Assembly: GCF_006715025.1 (NCBI RefSeq)
Contig: NZ_VFMK01000001.1
Span: 558,001 to 622,000 of the forward strand
Length of the DNA: 64,000 bases
Source: Serratia fonticola
Lineage (GTDB): Bacteria; Pseudomonadota; Gammaproteobacteria; Enterobacterales; Enterobacteriaceae
Direction of reading: 5' to 3'
Shown here: one piece after another, positions 53,301 to 59,611 of the stretch
Numbering within the stretch: the first letter of the stretch is position 1
Layout of the letters: each line of letters begins with the position of its first letter
The notes under the pieces: model-generated
Database searches by the model: none
What the model was told of the DNA's origin: nothing
The model's input: the letters and a program-made list of their open reading frames with translations, nothing else
Translations under genes and position numbers: made by a program

Positions 53301-53692
53301 CGAACGCTGTCATTGTGATTAATACGGCGTAGGATTTTCCAGTGACCAATTTGGGTGGCGGTGCCGCAATCCACTGATGGGGGAGGAGCAGGCAGTGGTG
53401 ATATTGCCGTTGCCGTATCGACAGCATCGGCACCACATACCATACAGATCATGTCTCCCTCTTCCATCGGGTGACCGTTCTGGCAATGCACACGCTCCTG
53501 TAATGCGGCTACGCCATCAGTGGCTTCCTGTGCAACGTCTTCAGCACTGATGATCGCTATGGGGCGCCATCCTTTGGCGTGGATGGGTTCAGAAGAGAGA
53601 TCCCACCCACAGGCATGGTTGTCGATGTTGCCCTCACAGAAAATCTCTGTTAATGCACGTTCCGTGTGGCAATTGGGGCAAAAACGCATCAT
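47381..53692 (-). CDS. Giant zinc ribbon - pseudokinase - SF1 helicase - REase-like fusion protein
   Basis: 2103 aa. Two zinc ribbons come first (C5, C8, C19, C28; C70, H74, C83, C86). Residues 115-370 have a Ser/Thr-kinase fold, but the catalytic loop reads HRNLRPSN (Asn235 for Asp), DFG reads EFG (255-257) and the ATP-binding Lys is not evident, so it is probably a pseudokinase. After a long helical region comes a UPF1-like SF1 helicase: Walker A GPPGTGKSQ near 976, DEASQMP near 1641, VQGDERDVI and NVAVTRARNQVRI. The end (about 1960-2090) fits the MTES_1575/Vsr-like nuclease fold: FYFDCIIEDP and LLGIECDMPRHP near 2027. Likely acts on nucleic acids in the cytoplasm; the biological role is not known. 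It starts 23 bases after the radical-SAM gene. Confidence 0.85.
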   Translation of the reverse strand: MMRFCPNCHTERALTEIFCEGNIDNHACGWDLSSEPIHAKGWRPIAIISAEDVAQEATDGVAALQERVHCQNGHPMEEGDMICMVCGADAVDTATAISPLPAPPPSVDCGTATQIGHWKILRRINHNDSVRERYQVQHQENGQHGVLTLYAYGAEPDLAVYEVIRNLPREHIPDIIETGRWNARAWQVAEEMVSGSLADAAARGDFWQPEEIPPIVRELGSALSCFSEHGLRHRNLRPSNLLIRTRHPLDLVIIEFGSACLSEFDLDIVSPLEITCYSAPETLAGGVAAASDWWSLGIILLEQITRGRCFENIHPHAFLIQILANGVTLPEDLDPHLRLLLRGLLTRDRHQRWQWPEVQAWLDGRPVTVADDAHSTSDNQHYGITLNQRRYTQPAAFALAAAEQQHWQEALALMQRGTVVSWAQQAGLGDTLLSQLQQAIALADLNDDYRLMLVLKLLNPHMPLILQGEIVTPPWLLDHPLEGHDLLLGALPDFLGQIEPGHWLFQLKARQERVRLRGENLKIAFDENLLRIHLLATSRARLLAIWEEQRKLFPETTHHGLKTLIDRRNLNEDDLILLLSADIGQFTSTESLLVQASQLAARYNITHFDRADSQQMLTLPRAEIYQRLAERINGFNRCNIADIDNWAARFMLTRRLPLEQALVMLAIPAEQWIVPEKQRYIHQVLDFFTRKITASTMRGSLVRMSITPHAGRVDLSGLGGPKKSAETLLNHLLARSRQSISVDSQTLLTNEQTDRQLRTLQAQTQLYLRDTGINGMYLGFPFILVNTQHKQMKPRIAPLLLWPVNINMEAGIRGVASLRFDHDRGAVHLNPALENFVGIPSIKRWQAITDQLLSQAALSAEEVIESFSALVPAREHHLVRLPPLQIEMPENTSQLVCSAVLFHASFIGQAISEDLRQLCQLSPEGTSLETALGLNSDSAAAPQPTPAETCYFTAASDPSQESAVLAARNAPGLLIEGPPGTGKSQTIVNMVADAIGQKRSLLIICQKPAALEVVFKRIMAGGLSDRVVMVKDAQKDRDALIRNVRAQLETLYKPADTSNVNPWVTSREKTGRHLDQLEQELDSYYQALYQQDATTGISYRDVLSELMVLETHVERLELPALQPILSDCSLEHLEEIKQAIIPVITLWLEAGYEQSPLAQLRPFLSHQATLQEFTDRFTRFCQVEQQRDRVLANPHHAFDVTEPDEHQQSLTACRTLLASLPPAEWMNLAQWLPLFYAHNGSTVQGEQLLMQMEQLFARLQEIDSSGSDPLMFEPLAQCDSPRLVQLIAAAEEAQKRTFFQNINPCYYLRRRRLTLFLQQQGLQNDHNTVARLLISARSEQQWRSVRTELNRFHQRLGLSPVGLLDNLALAHQLGSTLQTLRGVYERYQQLSGFAGSHRMIPTIIEHQQAGFDEECAEIAAAIARCQAREASATALENLRDWLEISTAEAFTQAIQHNRPLTASLDAITRALPSLAAYQQFRPVAAQLDPVGLAILKTLRQQETALAQVEPKQLALLVAQALDREMRLVWKQQLEWRSPILLQEQSAISDKIAELTKLDSQMRGLNKLELTQVIKTTAISPLRQWEEITRLTGKRARRLREFIEQGSALGLMQLRPVWLMTPDVASQILPLKAGLFDTVIYDEASQMPVEYALPTLFRSRHMVVSGDEKQMPPSTFFSGKTMAEDDPDDSEDLFETDSTQQEEVAESWNYRQISDCPDLLHLARTVLPAQTLAIHYRSAYRELINFSNHAFYENQLNIPVQHSSKVIDAAKPVSLMMVNGLYQNQSNQQEAEQVATLLAEMWQKPYAERPSVGVVTFNQKQAQLIQNVLEARAEQNEAFRQAYRQEQQRQEEDEDMSFFVKNVENVQGDERDVIIFSTTFGRNQQGTFRRNFGILGQRGGERRLNVAVTRARNQVRIVSSMPIEEISDLLATHRQPDIPRDFLQGYLEYARRLSSGAFSHGQALLTRMNRTELASRAQTPQHDGFVHSVMAYIRSQGWSIAESQQNGAFYFDCIIEDPLTGRYLLGIECDMPRHPLLQRARARELWRPSILKRVTTFRHRISIQQWYHHGSEERLRLQQAITQAIGTERGPGAITAHAISEENT

Positions 53693-53715
53693 AGCGATAA
53701 ACTCCAGGCGCTGGG

Positions 53716-54345
53716 TTATTTGGTAACTGGATTAAAAGTGTGTCCTTGTTGTTCAAGGAGAGTTCGCAGCCGAATTAAATCATCACGACGAGGAATACCG
53801 ATCAAACTGACTCTGCCTTGTTGATCCAACGTCATATCCAATACTTTTTCTTCGTCGTTTAACGAGCGATCAAAATCACTGAAACAGGTTTTACCCACCT
53901 CCGTCAGTAAATGCAGAATCTGGTTATCACTCCCTCTAAGTTTCAACGTTTGCGGGCTATCCTGTTCAAAAGGGCCGGAAACCAGCGCATCGATCAACCC
54001 CACCATCGCGTTCAGATGAGGGGTGATGGCGGCATAGGTATGGCCACTAAACACCAGAATATTACCGTCAAAATCCTGACGAATGGCCGATAGCAAGCGG
54101 CCTAACGCCTGAGGCTGATCGAAAGGCTCGCCACCGGAGATCGTGATGCCATCGGCCTGCGGATACCATTGGCGCAACTGTTCCACCAACGCTTCAATCG
54201 CTATCTTGTCGCGGGTAAAACGCCATGTCTCTGGCGAGAGGCAGCCGGAACAGTGAATAGAACACCCCTGAAACCAGATGCCGATGCGTTTTCCTGGCCC
54301 CAGTGTGGTTACCGGAAAGTGCAATCGTGATAAGCCTACCGCCAT
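53716..54345 (-). CDS. Radical-SAM activase-like protein (4Fe-4S)
   Basis: A 209-aa protein with the radical-SAM cysteine motif CSIHCSGC (CxxxCxxC, near residue 29) in WFQGCSIHCSGCLSPETWRF, and the SAM-binding ITISGGEPFDQPQALG. It resembles NrdG/PflA-type activating enzymes, which make glycyl radicals in partner proteins. No glycyl-radical partner is encoded nearby, so the target may be within this operon. It starts 5 bases after the AAA+ gene and precedes the giant helicase gene by 23 bases. Confidence 0.85.
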   Translation of the reverse strand: MAVGLSRLHFPVTTLGPGKRIGIWFQGCSIHCSGCLSPETWRFTRDKIAIEALVEQLRQWYPQADGITISGGEPFDQPQALGRLLSAIRQDFDGNILVFSGHTYAAITPHLNAMVGLIDALVSGPFEQDSPQTLKLRGSDNQILHLLTEVGKTCFSDFDRSLNDEEKVLDMTLDQQGRVSLIGIPRRDDLIRLRTLLEQQGHTFNPVTK

Positions 54346-54350
54346 CAGAA

Positions 54351-55007
54351 TTACGGCTCCTGTCGTTGGTTCAGAATCAACTGCGTGGAGGCATTGCTCA
54401 CCAGTCCCGCAATGTGATAGCTATCACCCGGTTGAGCATCCACGTCAAATAGCGCCCGCGAAAGTGGGTTGACCAAATGGGCCTCCAGTTGGTTACGAAT
54501 CCCGCGCCCGCCGTTGGATAAGTCCGCCAGGCAAAGCTCACGTAAAAGCCCCAGCGCGGCTTCGCTGATGGTGATCGTCAGGCCGAGCCTGGTTAGCCCC
54601 GTCAACGTGTTCTCCGTCATTTGGGTAAATATCTGCTCGGCAACGTCTGGGCGAATAAAGTCAAAGACAATAATATTTTCACCAATACGGTTAAGAAGCT
54701 CAGGACGGTTGAGCACCAGCTTAAAGTGACGCTCAATCTCCGCTTTGACGTTTTTCTGTACCGTTTCAAAGGGCTCTTCCGGGCGAACATTCGCTATCCG
54801 TTCCCCGCGATTGTCCAGGCGATAGATGCCCAGGTTGGAGGTGAAAATAATCAGCGCTTCGGAGAAATAGACCCGGTCTCCACGGCCCGACGTCAGCACG
54901 CCATCGTCGATAATCTGTAAAAACTTATCCATCAGCCGCGGGTGCGCTTTTTCTATCTCATCAAATAACACCACGCTAAACGGTTTTTCCCGAATGGCAT
55001 TGGTCAA
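54351..55007 (-). CDS. ClpB-like AAA+ ATPase, C-terminal part (after frameshift)
   Basis: 218 codons in the frame one base away from the upstream part. It holds the rest of the AAA+ module: Walker B VVLFDEIEKAHP, sensor 1 IIFTSNLG, arginine finger in NRPELLNRIGENIIVF, and sensor 2 in NGGRGIRNQLEAHL within a ClpB D2-small domain. A TTG at 55007 could in principle restart translation, but the break is inside the conserved pore-loop region (GG-ELTNAIREKP), so this is the tail of one gene. It could be joined by a -1 shift at the G7 tract, or the gene may be a mutant or sequencing artefact. Confidence 0.75.
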   Translation of the reverse strand: MTNAIREKPFSVVLFDEIEKAHPRLMDKFLQIIDDGVLTSGRGDRVYFSEALIIFTSNLGIYRLDNRGERIANVRPEEPFETVQKNVKAEIERHFKLVLNRPELLNRIGENIIVFDFIRPDVAEQIFTQMTENTLTGLTRLGLTITISEAALGLLRELCLADLSNGGRGIRNQLEAHLVNPLSRALFDVDAQPGDSYHIAGLVSNASTQLILNQRQEP

Positions 55008-56197
55008 TTCCCCCCCACGTTATAACCAATATACCCTGGCGGCGCGCCGACCAGCCGTTGATCGGCGTGTTCGGCGCTAAATTCCGACATATCGAAGCGG
55101 ATGTATGCACTTTCGTCGCCAAATAGCAGTTCAGTGACGGTTTTGGCCAATTCGGTTTTACCCACGCCGGTCGGCCCGGCCAAAAAGACAACGCCGCGAG
55201 GGCGCCCCCCTTGCTTTCCTCCGCCGACGCCAGTGACCGCACGCTTAATGATATCCAGCATATGGGTAATCGCATGCGTCTGCCCTTTTACGCGTTTTTG
55301 AATGGTATTTCCGGCTTGGCGAATTTTGTCTTTCTCAATTTTCAGCCACGGATCTTCGGTAATACCCACCTTATACCGCCGGACCGCGTCGCTAATGTGC
55401 TCTTGATCTACGCCTTCAATACGCGCCAGCCGAACAATGGCATTCATATCCAGCAGCAGTAAGCCTTCCGTTTCGTCAACAAACGCCTGAGCAGCTTTCT
55501 CTGGCAGGGCCGTATCCGCAGATGGGCCGGGTAGCGAGCGCAGTAGCGCGGGGGCTAGCACATGGCGAGCAATGCGATCGGGTTTGGCAACCGGAATATG
55601 GCGAATGAGGGGGTTATTGATCAAAAACCAATCGGGTAAATCTCCCTCTTTTTCAACAATCCACAATACCGTATTAAAAAATGCCCGGCGCTGTTCACCA
55701 CAAGGACGGGCACGAGCCTGGTGGGACAGCACCAATGCGCGGCTAAACAGACTGTGCTCCGCGGGTGAGAGGTTATCCCGGTGATTAATCAGGCAGGAGG
55801 CGAAATCAACAATCAGCGCTATCGGCTCACCGGGTAACTCAATCAACCGTTCCAAGGTGGCGCTTAACAAGTCAATCCCGCCATTGGCGCGGCCTTCAAC
55901 CACATTCAGACCCAATTGACTCAGTAACTTCTCCGTGGGTGCCGGATCCTCCCCGGGGGGCACCATCGGCAAGAAGCCGTTAAGTGGATTAAAAATTATC
56001 ACGTGCTGATAACCTACCTCTCGCAGCGCATTATGCACAGACTGATTAAACGCAAGAGGCGTGATGATTCCGGGGCTGATTTCACAGGCCTGAAGATCAC
56101 GCACATTACCTGAAAACACGAACTGGCTTTTTAAGGGTAAAAAGCGCAGCAAATCGCGCATCCACCGGGGGGGCTGATAATGTGAGGGTTGTTGCAT
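55004..56197 (-). CDS. ClpB-like AAA+ ATPase, N-terminal part (ends at frameshift)
   Basis: 397 aa before a premature stop. ATG 56197 with AAGGA seven bases upstream was chosen over the longer frame to 56263. Residues 1-290 are an unusual N-terminal region with a degenerate AAA-like core (EPIALIVDFASCLI) and no P-loop; residues 300-397 start the second AAA+ module with VKGQTHAI, Walker A GPTGVGKTELAK (341-352), the FDMSEFS segment and the pore loop GAPPGYIGYNVGG. The stop follows a run of seven G where eight would keep the family frame (GG then ELT). Full length would be about 615 aa. It is the first gene of the island operon and probably provides a ring-shaped ATPase. Confidence 0.8.
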   Translation of the reverse strand: MQQPSHYQPPRWMRDLLRFLPLKSQFVFSGNVRDLQACEISPGIITPLAFNQSVHNALREVGYQHVIIFNPLNGFLPMVPPGEDPAPTEKLLSQLGLNVVEGRANGGIDLLSATLERLIELPGEPIALIVDFASCLINHRDNLSPAEHSLFSRALVLSHQARARPCGEQRRAFFNTVLWIVEKEGDLPDWFLINNPLIRHIPVAKPDRIARHVLAPALLRSLPGPSADTALPEKAAQAFVDETEGLLLLDMNAIVRLARIEGVDQEHISDAVRRYKVGITEDPWLKIEKDKIRQAGNTIQKRVKGQTHAITHMLDIIKRAVTGVGGGKQGGRPRGVVFLAGPTGVGKTELAKTVTELLFGDESAYIRFDMSEFSAEHADQRLVGAPPGYIGYNVGGN

Positions 56198-56511
56198 TGT
56201 GAGTCCTTGTGTTCCGGCTGAGTTCGCGATGGTTCTCTGTTGAGAGCGTCGCCCGCGCCGCATCGCCGATCGCGATAGAGCAAACCATCCTTATTACCAG
56301 CAGGATAATTCATCCAGGAGATGGCGAAAAGTGATGGTGTTGCAGGAATGAGCGCTAGAGCTCAAACGCTTACCGGTGAGGAAATGAAGCTGCTTGAATC
56401 ACACGCGTTGCCATTGATTTTCCTGCCGCTTGGCACCATGTTAATGAGAACGTTATTTTTATCCGACCTGATGTATGCATCGGGTCCATAACTCCAATCA
56501 GGACTGCCCTT
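56198..56511. promoter_or_regulatory. Divergent region between the island operon and prlC
   Basis: 314 bases. It must carry promoters for the AAA+ operon and for prlC. CTTGAA at 56393-56398 with TGCCATTG 11 bases later weakly resembles a heat-shock (sigma-32) promoter, which prlC has in E. coli, but the spacing is short. TATGCATCGGGTCCATAACT lies just before the prlC start region. Nothing else was recognised. Confidence 0.35.
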
Positions 56512-58554
56512 ATGACAAATCCGTTGCTGACCCCGTTTTCCCTGCCGCCGTTTTCGGCTATTCGCCCTGAAGATATCGTGCCTGCGGTGCAATCCGCGCT
56601 GGATGATTGCCGCGCTGCGGTAGAGCGGGTGGTTGCCCAACCGGGGCCGTTTACCTGGGAGAATCTGTGTCAGCCGCTGGCGGAGTCTGACGATCGCCTG
56701 TCACGCATCTGGTCGCCCGTAGGCCATCTTAATTCGGTGAAAAACAGTCCGGAACTGCGTGAAGCCTACGAACAGGCGTTGCCGCTGCTTTCCGAGTACG
56801 GCACCTGGGTAGGGCAGCATGAAGGGTTGTATCAGGCCTATCGTAATCTGAAAGAAGGTGAGGGCTTCGCCAAACTGACCCAGCCACAGCGTAAAGCGGT
56901 GGAAAATGCGCTGCGTGATTTTGAGCTTTCAGGCATTGGCCTGCCGGTGGAAAAACAAAAGCGTTACGGTGAGATTGTGGCGCGTCTGTCTGAATTGGGT
57001 TCGACCTACAGCAATAACGTGCTTGATGCCACCATGGGCTGGAGCAAGCTGATTACCGATGTGAATGAACTGAGTGGCCTGCCGGAAAGTGCGCTGGCCC
57101 AGGCTCAGGCAATGGCGCAGGCCAAAGAGCAGGAGGGGTGGCTGTTAACGCTGGACATGCCGAGCTATCTGCCGGTGATGACCTATGCCGATAATCAGGC
57201 GCTGCGTGAAGAAATGTACCGTGCCTTTACCACCCGCGCCTCCGATCAGGGGCCGAACGCCGGTAAATGGGATAACAGCGAAGTGATGGCGGAAACGCTG
57301 GCGCTGCGGCATGAACTGGCTCAACTGTTAGGTTTTGACAGCTATGCGGACAAATCGCTGGCGACCAAAATGGCAGAAAGCCCAGAGCAGGTGATTGGTT
57401 TCCTGAGCGATCTGGCCAAGCGGGCGCGCCCACAGGCAGAGCAAGAGCTGGCACAGTTACGCGCCTTTGCCAAACAGCACTATGGCGTAGATGAGCTTGA
57501 GGCCTGGGACATCACCTATTACGGTGAAAAACAGAAGCAGCATCTGTTCTCTATCAGCGATGAGCAACTGCGCCCCTACTTCCCGGAACAGCGCGTGGTT
57601 GAAGGGTTGTTCGAAGTCGTAAAACGTATTTACGGTATCACCGCCAAAGAACGCAAAGATGTGGATACCTGGCATCCGGAAGTGCGTTTCTTCGATCTGT
57701 TCGATGCCAACGGCGAACTGCGTGGCAGCTTCTACCTGGACTTGTATGCCCGTGAAAACAAACGCGGCGGTGCCTGGATGGACGATTGCGTCGGCAGCCT
57801 GCGTAAAGCGAATGGTGAACTGCAAAAACCGGTCGCCTACCTGACCTGTAACTTCAACCGTCCACTGGGCGACAAACCGGCGCTGTTTACTCATAACGAA
57901 GTCACCACGCTGTTCCATGAGTTTGGCCACGGCTTGCACCATATGCTGACGCAGATCGATACCGCCGGGGTTTCTGGTATCAACGGGGTGCCTTGGGATG
58001 CCGTGGAGTTACCGAGCCAGTTTATGGAGAACTGGTGCTGGGAACCGGAGGCCTTGGCGTTTATCTCCGGCCATTACGAGACGGGTGAACCGTTGCCGAA
58101 AGCCTTGCTGGATAAAATGCTGGAAGCAAAAAACTACCAGGCGGCGCTGTTTATCCTGCGCCAATTAGAGTTTGGTCTGTTTGATTTCCGTATGCACTTT
58201 GAATACAGCCCGGAAAAAGGCGCTCAGATCCTGCCAACGCTGGCGGAAGTGAAGAAAATGGTGGCGGTCGTGCCTTCCCCAAGCTGGGGTCGCTTCCCGC
58301 ATGTGTTCAGCCATATCTTCGCTGGTGGCTATGCCGCCGGTTACTACAGCTACCTGTGGGCGGAGGTGCTGTCGGCAGATGCCTATTCACGCTTTGAGGA
58401 AGAAGGGATTTTCAATGCCGAAACCGGTAAATCCTTCCTGGATAATATCCTGTCGCGCGGCGGTTCCGAAGAGCCGATGGAATTGTTCAAACGCTTCCGT
58501 GGCCGCGAACCTAAGCTGGATGCTATGCTGCGCCATTACGGTATTAGAGGATAA
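56512..58554 (+). CDS. prlC: Oligopeptidase A
   Basis: A 680-aa M3-family zinc metallopeptidase, the E. coli length. It degrades small peptides, including cleaved signal peptides, in the cytoplasm. The zinc motif is LFHEFGHGLHHML (near residue 469) with the third ligand Glu downstream in QFMENWCWEPEAL. The N-terminus MTNPLLTPFSLPPFSAIRPE is characteristic. rsmJ follows after 8 bases, as in E. coli, so the two are cotranscribed. Confidence 0.97.
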   Translation: MTNPLLTPFSLPPFSAIRPEDIVPAVQSALDDCRAAVERVVAQPGPFTWENLCQPLAESDDRLSRIWSPVGHLNSVKNSPELREAYEQALPLLSEYGTWVGQHEGLYQAYRNLKEGEGFAKLTQPQRKAVENALRDFELSGIGLPVEKQKRYGEIVARLSELGSTYSNNVLDATMGWSKLITDVNELSGLPESALAQAQAMAQAKEQEGWLLTLDMPSYLPVMTYADNQALREEMYRAFTTRASDQGPNAGKWDNSEVMAETLALRHELAQLLGFDSYADKSLATKMAESPEQVIGFLSDLAKRARPQAEQELAQLRAFAKQHYGVDELEAWDITYYGEKQKQHLFSISDEQLRPYFPEQRVVEGLFEVVKRIYGITAKERKDVDTWHPEVRFFDLFDANGELRGSFYLDLYARENKRGGAWMDDCVGSLRKANGELQKPVAYLTCNFNRPLGDKPALFTHNEVTTLFHEFGHGLHHMLTQIDTAGVSGINGVPWDAVELPSQFMENWCWEPEALAFISGHYETGEPLPKALLDKMLEAKNYQAALFILRQLEFGLFDFRMHFEYSPEKGAQILPTLAEVKKMVAVVPSPSWGRFPHVFSHIFAGGYAAGYYSYLWAEVLSADAYSRFEEEGIFNAETGKSFLDNILSRGGSEEPMELFKRFRGREPKLDAMLRHYGIRG

Positions 58555-58562
58555 CTCGCCTC

Positions 58563-59309
58563 GTGAGCGTGTTTTTAATGTGTGAAGCAGGCGCCGATCC
58601 CGGCGCCTTGTCTATTTTAGCTGAGCGCTGGCAGTTGATCTCCGATGAAGAAGCGCTGATGGCGCTAGTATTGACCCCAGAGCGGCTGGAGTTGCGTAAG
58701 CGCGACGAGCCAAAACTCGGTGCGATCTACGTTGATTTTATCGCAGGGCCGATGGCGCATCGGCGGCGTTTTGGCGGTGGCCGGGGTGAAGCCGTCGCCA
58801 AAGCGGTGGGCATCAAGGGCAGCTATCTACCCAGCGTGGTGGATGCTACCGCCGGGCTAGGGCGCGATGCTTTTGTGCTGGCCTCCCTGGGCTGTCAGGT
58901 GCGTATGCTGGAGCGTAATCCCGTCGTTGCTGCGTTGCTGGATGACGGTTTACAGCGTGGCTATCAGGATGCCGAGATTGGCCCCTGGCTGCGTGAACGC
59001 ATGACGCTGCTGCATGCTTCCAGCCTGACGGCGCTGGCCGATCTTGAGCCGCGCCCAGAGGTGGTATACCTGGATCCGATGTATCCGCATAAGCAGAAGA
59101 GCGCGCTGGTGAAGAAAGAGATGCGGGTATTCCAATCGTTAGTGGGCAGCGATGATGATGCTGATGGTCTGCTAGAACCGGCGCGCCGGCTGGCGACCAA
59201 ACGGATTGTGGTAAAACGCCCCGACTACGCACCACCGCTGGCGGATGTTCCGGCCCATGCTGCGACGACCACCAAGAATCACCGCTTCGATATTTATATG
59301 CCTCTGTAG
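58563..59309 (+). CDS. rsmJ: 16S rRNA (guanine(1516)-N2)-methyltransferase
   Basis: A 248-aa SAM-dependent methyltransferase (E. coli 250) that modifies G1516 of 16S rRNA. The SAM-binding motif is VVDATAGLGRDAFVLASLG, the catalytic region is VVYLDPMYPHKQKSALVKK, and the end KNHRFDIYMPL matches. The start is a GTG at 58563, aligned with the E. coli N-terminus MKICLIDETG; an internal ATG at 58578 would remove the first strand. It follows prlC after 8 bases. Confidence 0.94.
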   Translation: MSVFLMCEAGADPGALSILAERWQLISDEEALMALVLTPERLELRKRDEPKLGAIYVDFIAGPMAHRRRFGGGRGEAVAKAVGIKGSYLPSVVDATAGLGRDAFVLASLGCQVRMLERNPVVAALLDDGLQRGYQDAEIGPWLRERMTLLHASSLTALADLEPRPEVVYLDPMYPHKQKSALVKKEMRVFQSLVGSDDDADGLLEPARRLATKRIVVKRPDYAPPLADVPAHAATTTKNHRFDIYMPL

Positions 59310-59324
59310 AGCGTAATTGATAGA

Positions 59325-59484
59325 TTCCCCCTCAGCCTGGCTCTCTCCCCAAGGGGAGGGGATTGTCCGAGCCACTGTAGTTAGATTATGACGCTCTCCC
59401 CCAGGAGAGGGTGTGAGTCACTCTAGCGGATTGTGGTGCCAGGCCTACTCCCTCTCCCTGAGGGAGAGGGGCAGGGTGAGGGGG
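59325..59484. repeat. REP-like palindromes after rsmJ
   Basis: Three G/C-rich palindromes: CTCCCCAAGGGGAG at 59345-59358, CTCTCCCCCAGGAGAG at 59394-59409, and CCCTCTCCCT-G-AGGGAGAGGG at 59450-59470, with flanking CCCTCA/TGAGGG tails. They are the same family as the palindromes of the 17.9-18.5 kb array, and may act as a terminator or stabiliser for prlC-rsmJ. Confidence 0.75.
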
Positions 59485-59533
59485 CAAAGATAACGGTCGA
59501 TCATAGAGCTACCTCACACTTCCCATGTTCCTT

Positions 59534-59551
59534 CTGTAATGATGCTGGTAA
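59534..59551 (+). promoter_or_regulatory. Weak PHO-box candidate
   Basis: CTGTAAT-GATG-CTGGTAA resembles the PhoB half-site pair CTGTCAT-N4-CTGTCAT: 6 of 7 in the first half and fewer in the second. It lies 60-80 bases before a secreted phosphatase gene, which makes it worth noting. Confidence 0.25.
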
Positions 59552-59611
59552 GTCTGAGATGTGAATCGCATAATCCTATTTAATTACAATCACCTATAAT
59601 TAAATAACATC

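Noticed and set aside
56393..56418. Sigma-32 promoter of prlC
   Set aside because: CTTGAA is present but the spacer is about 11 bases and the -10 match is weak, so it is mentioned only as part of the intergenic region.
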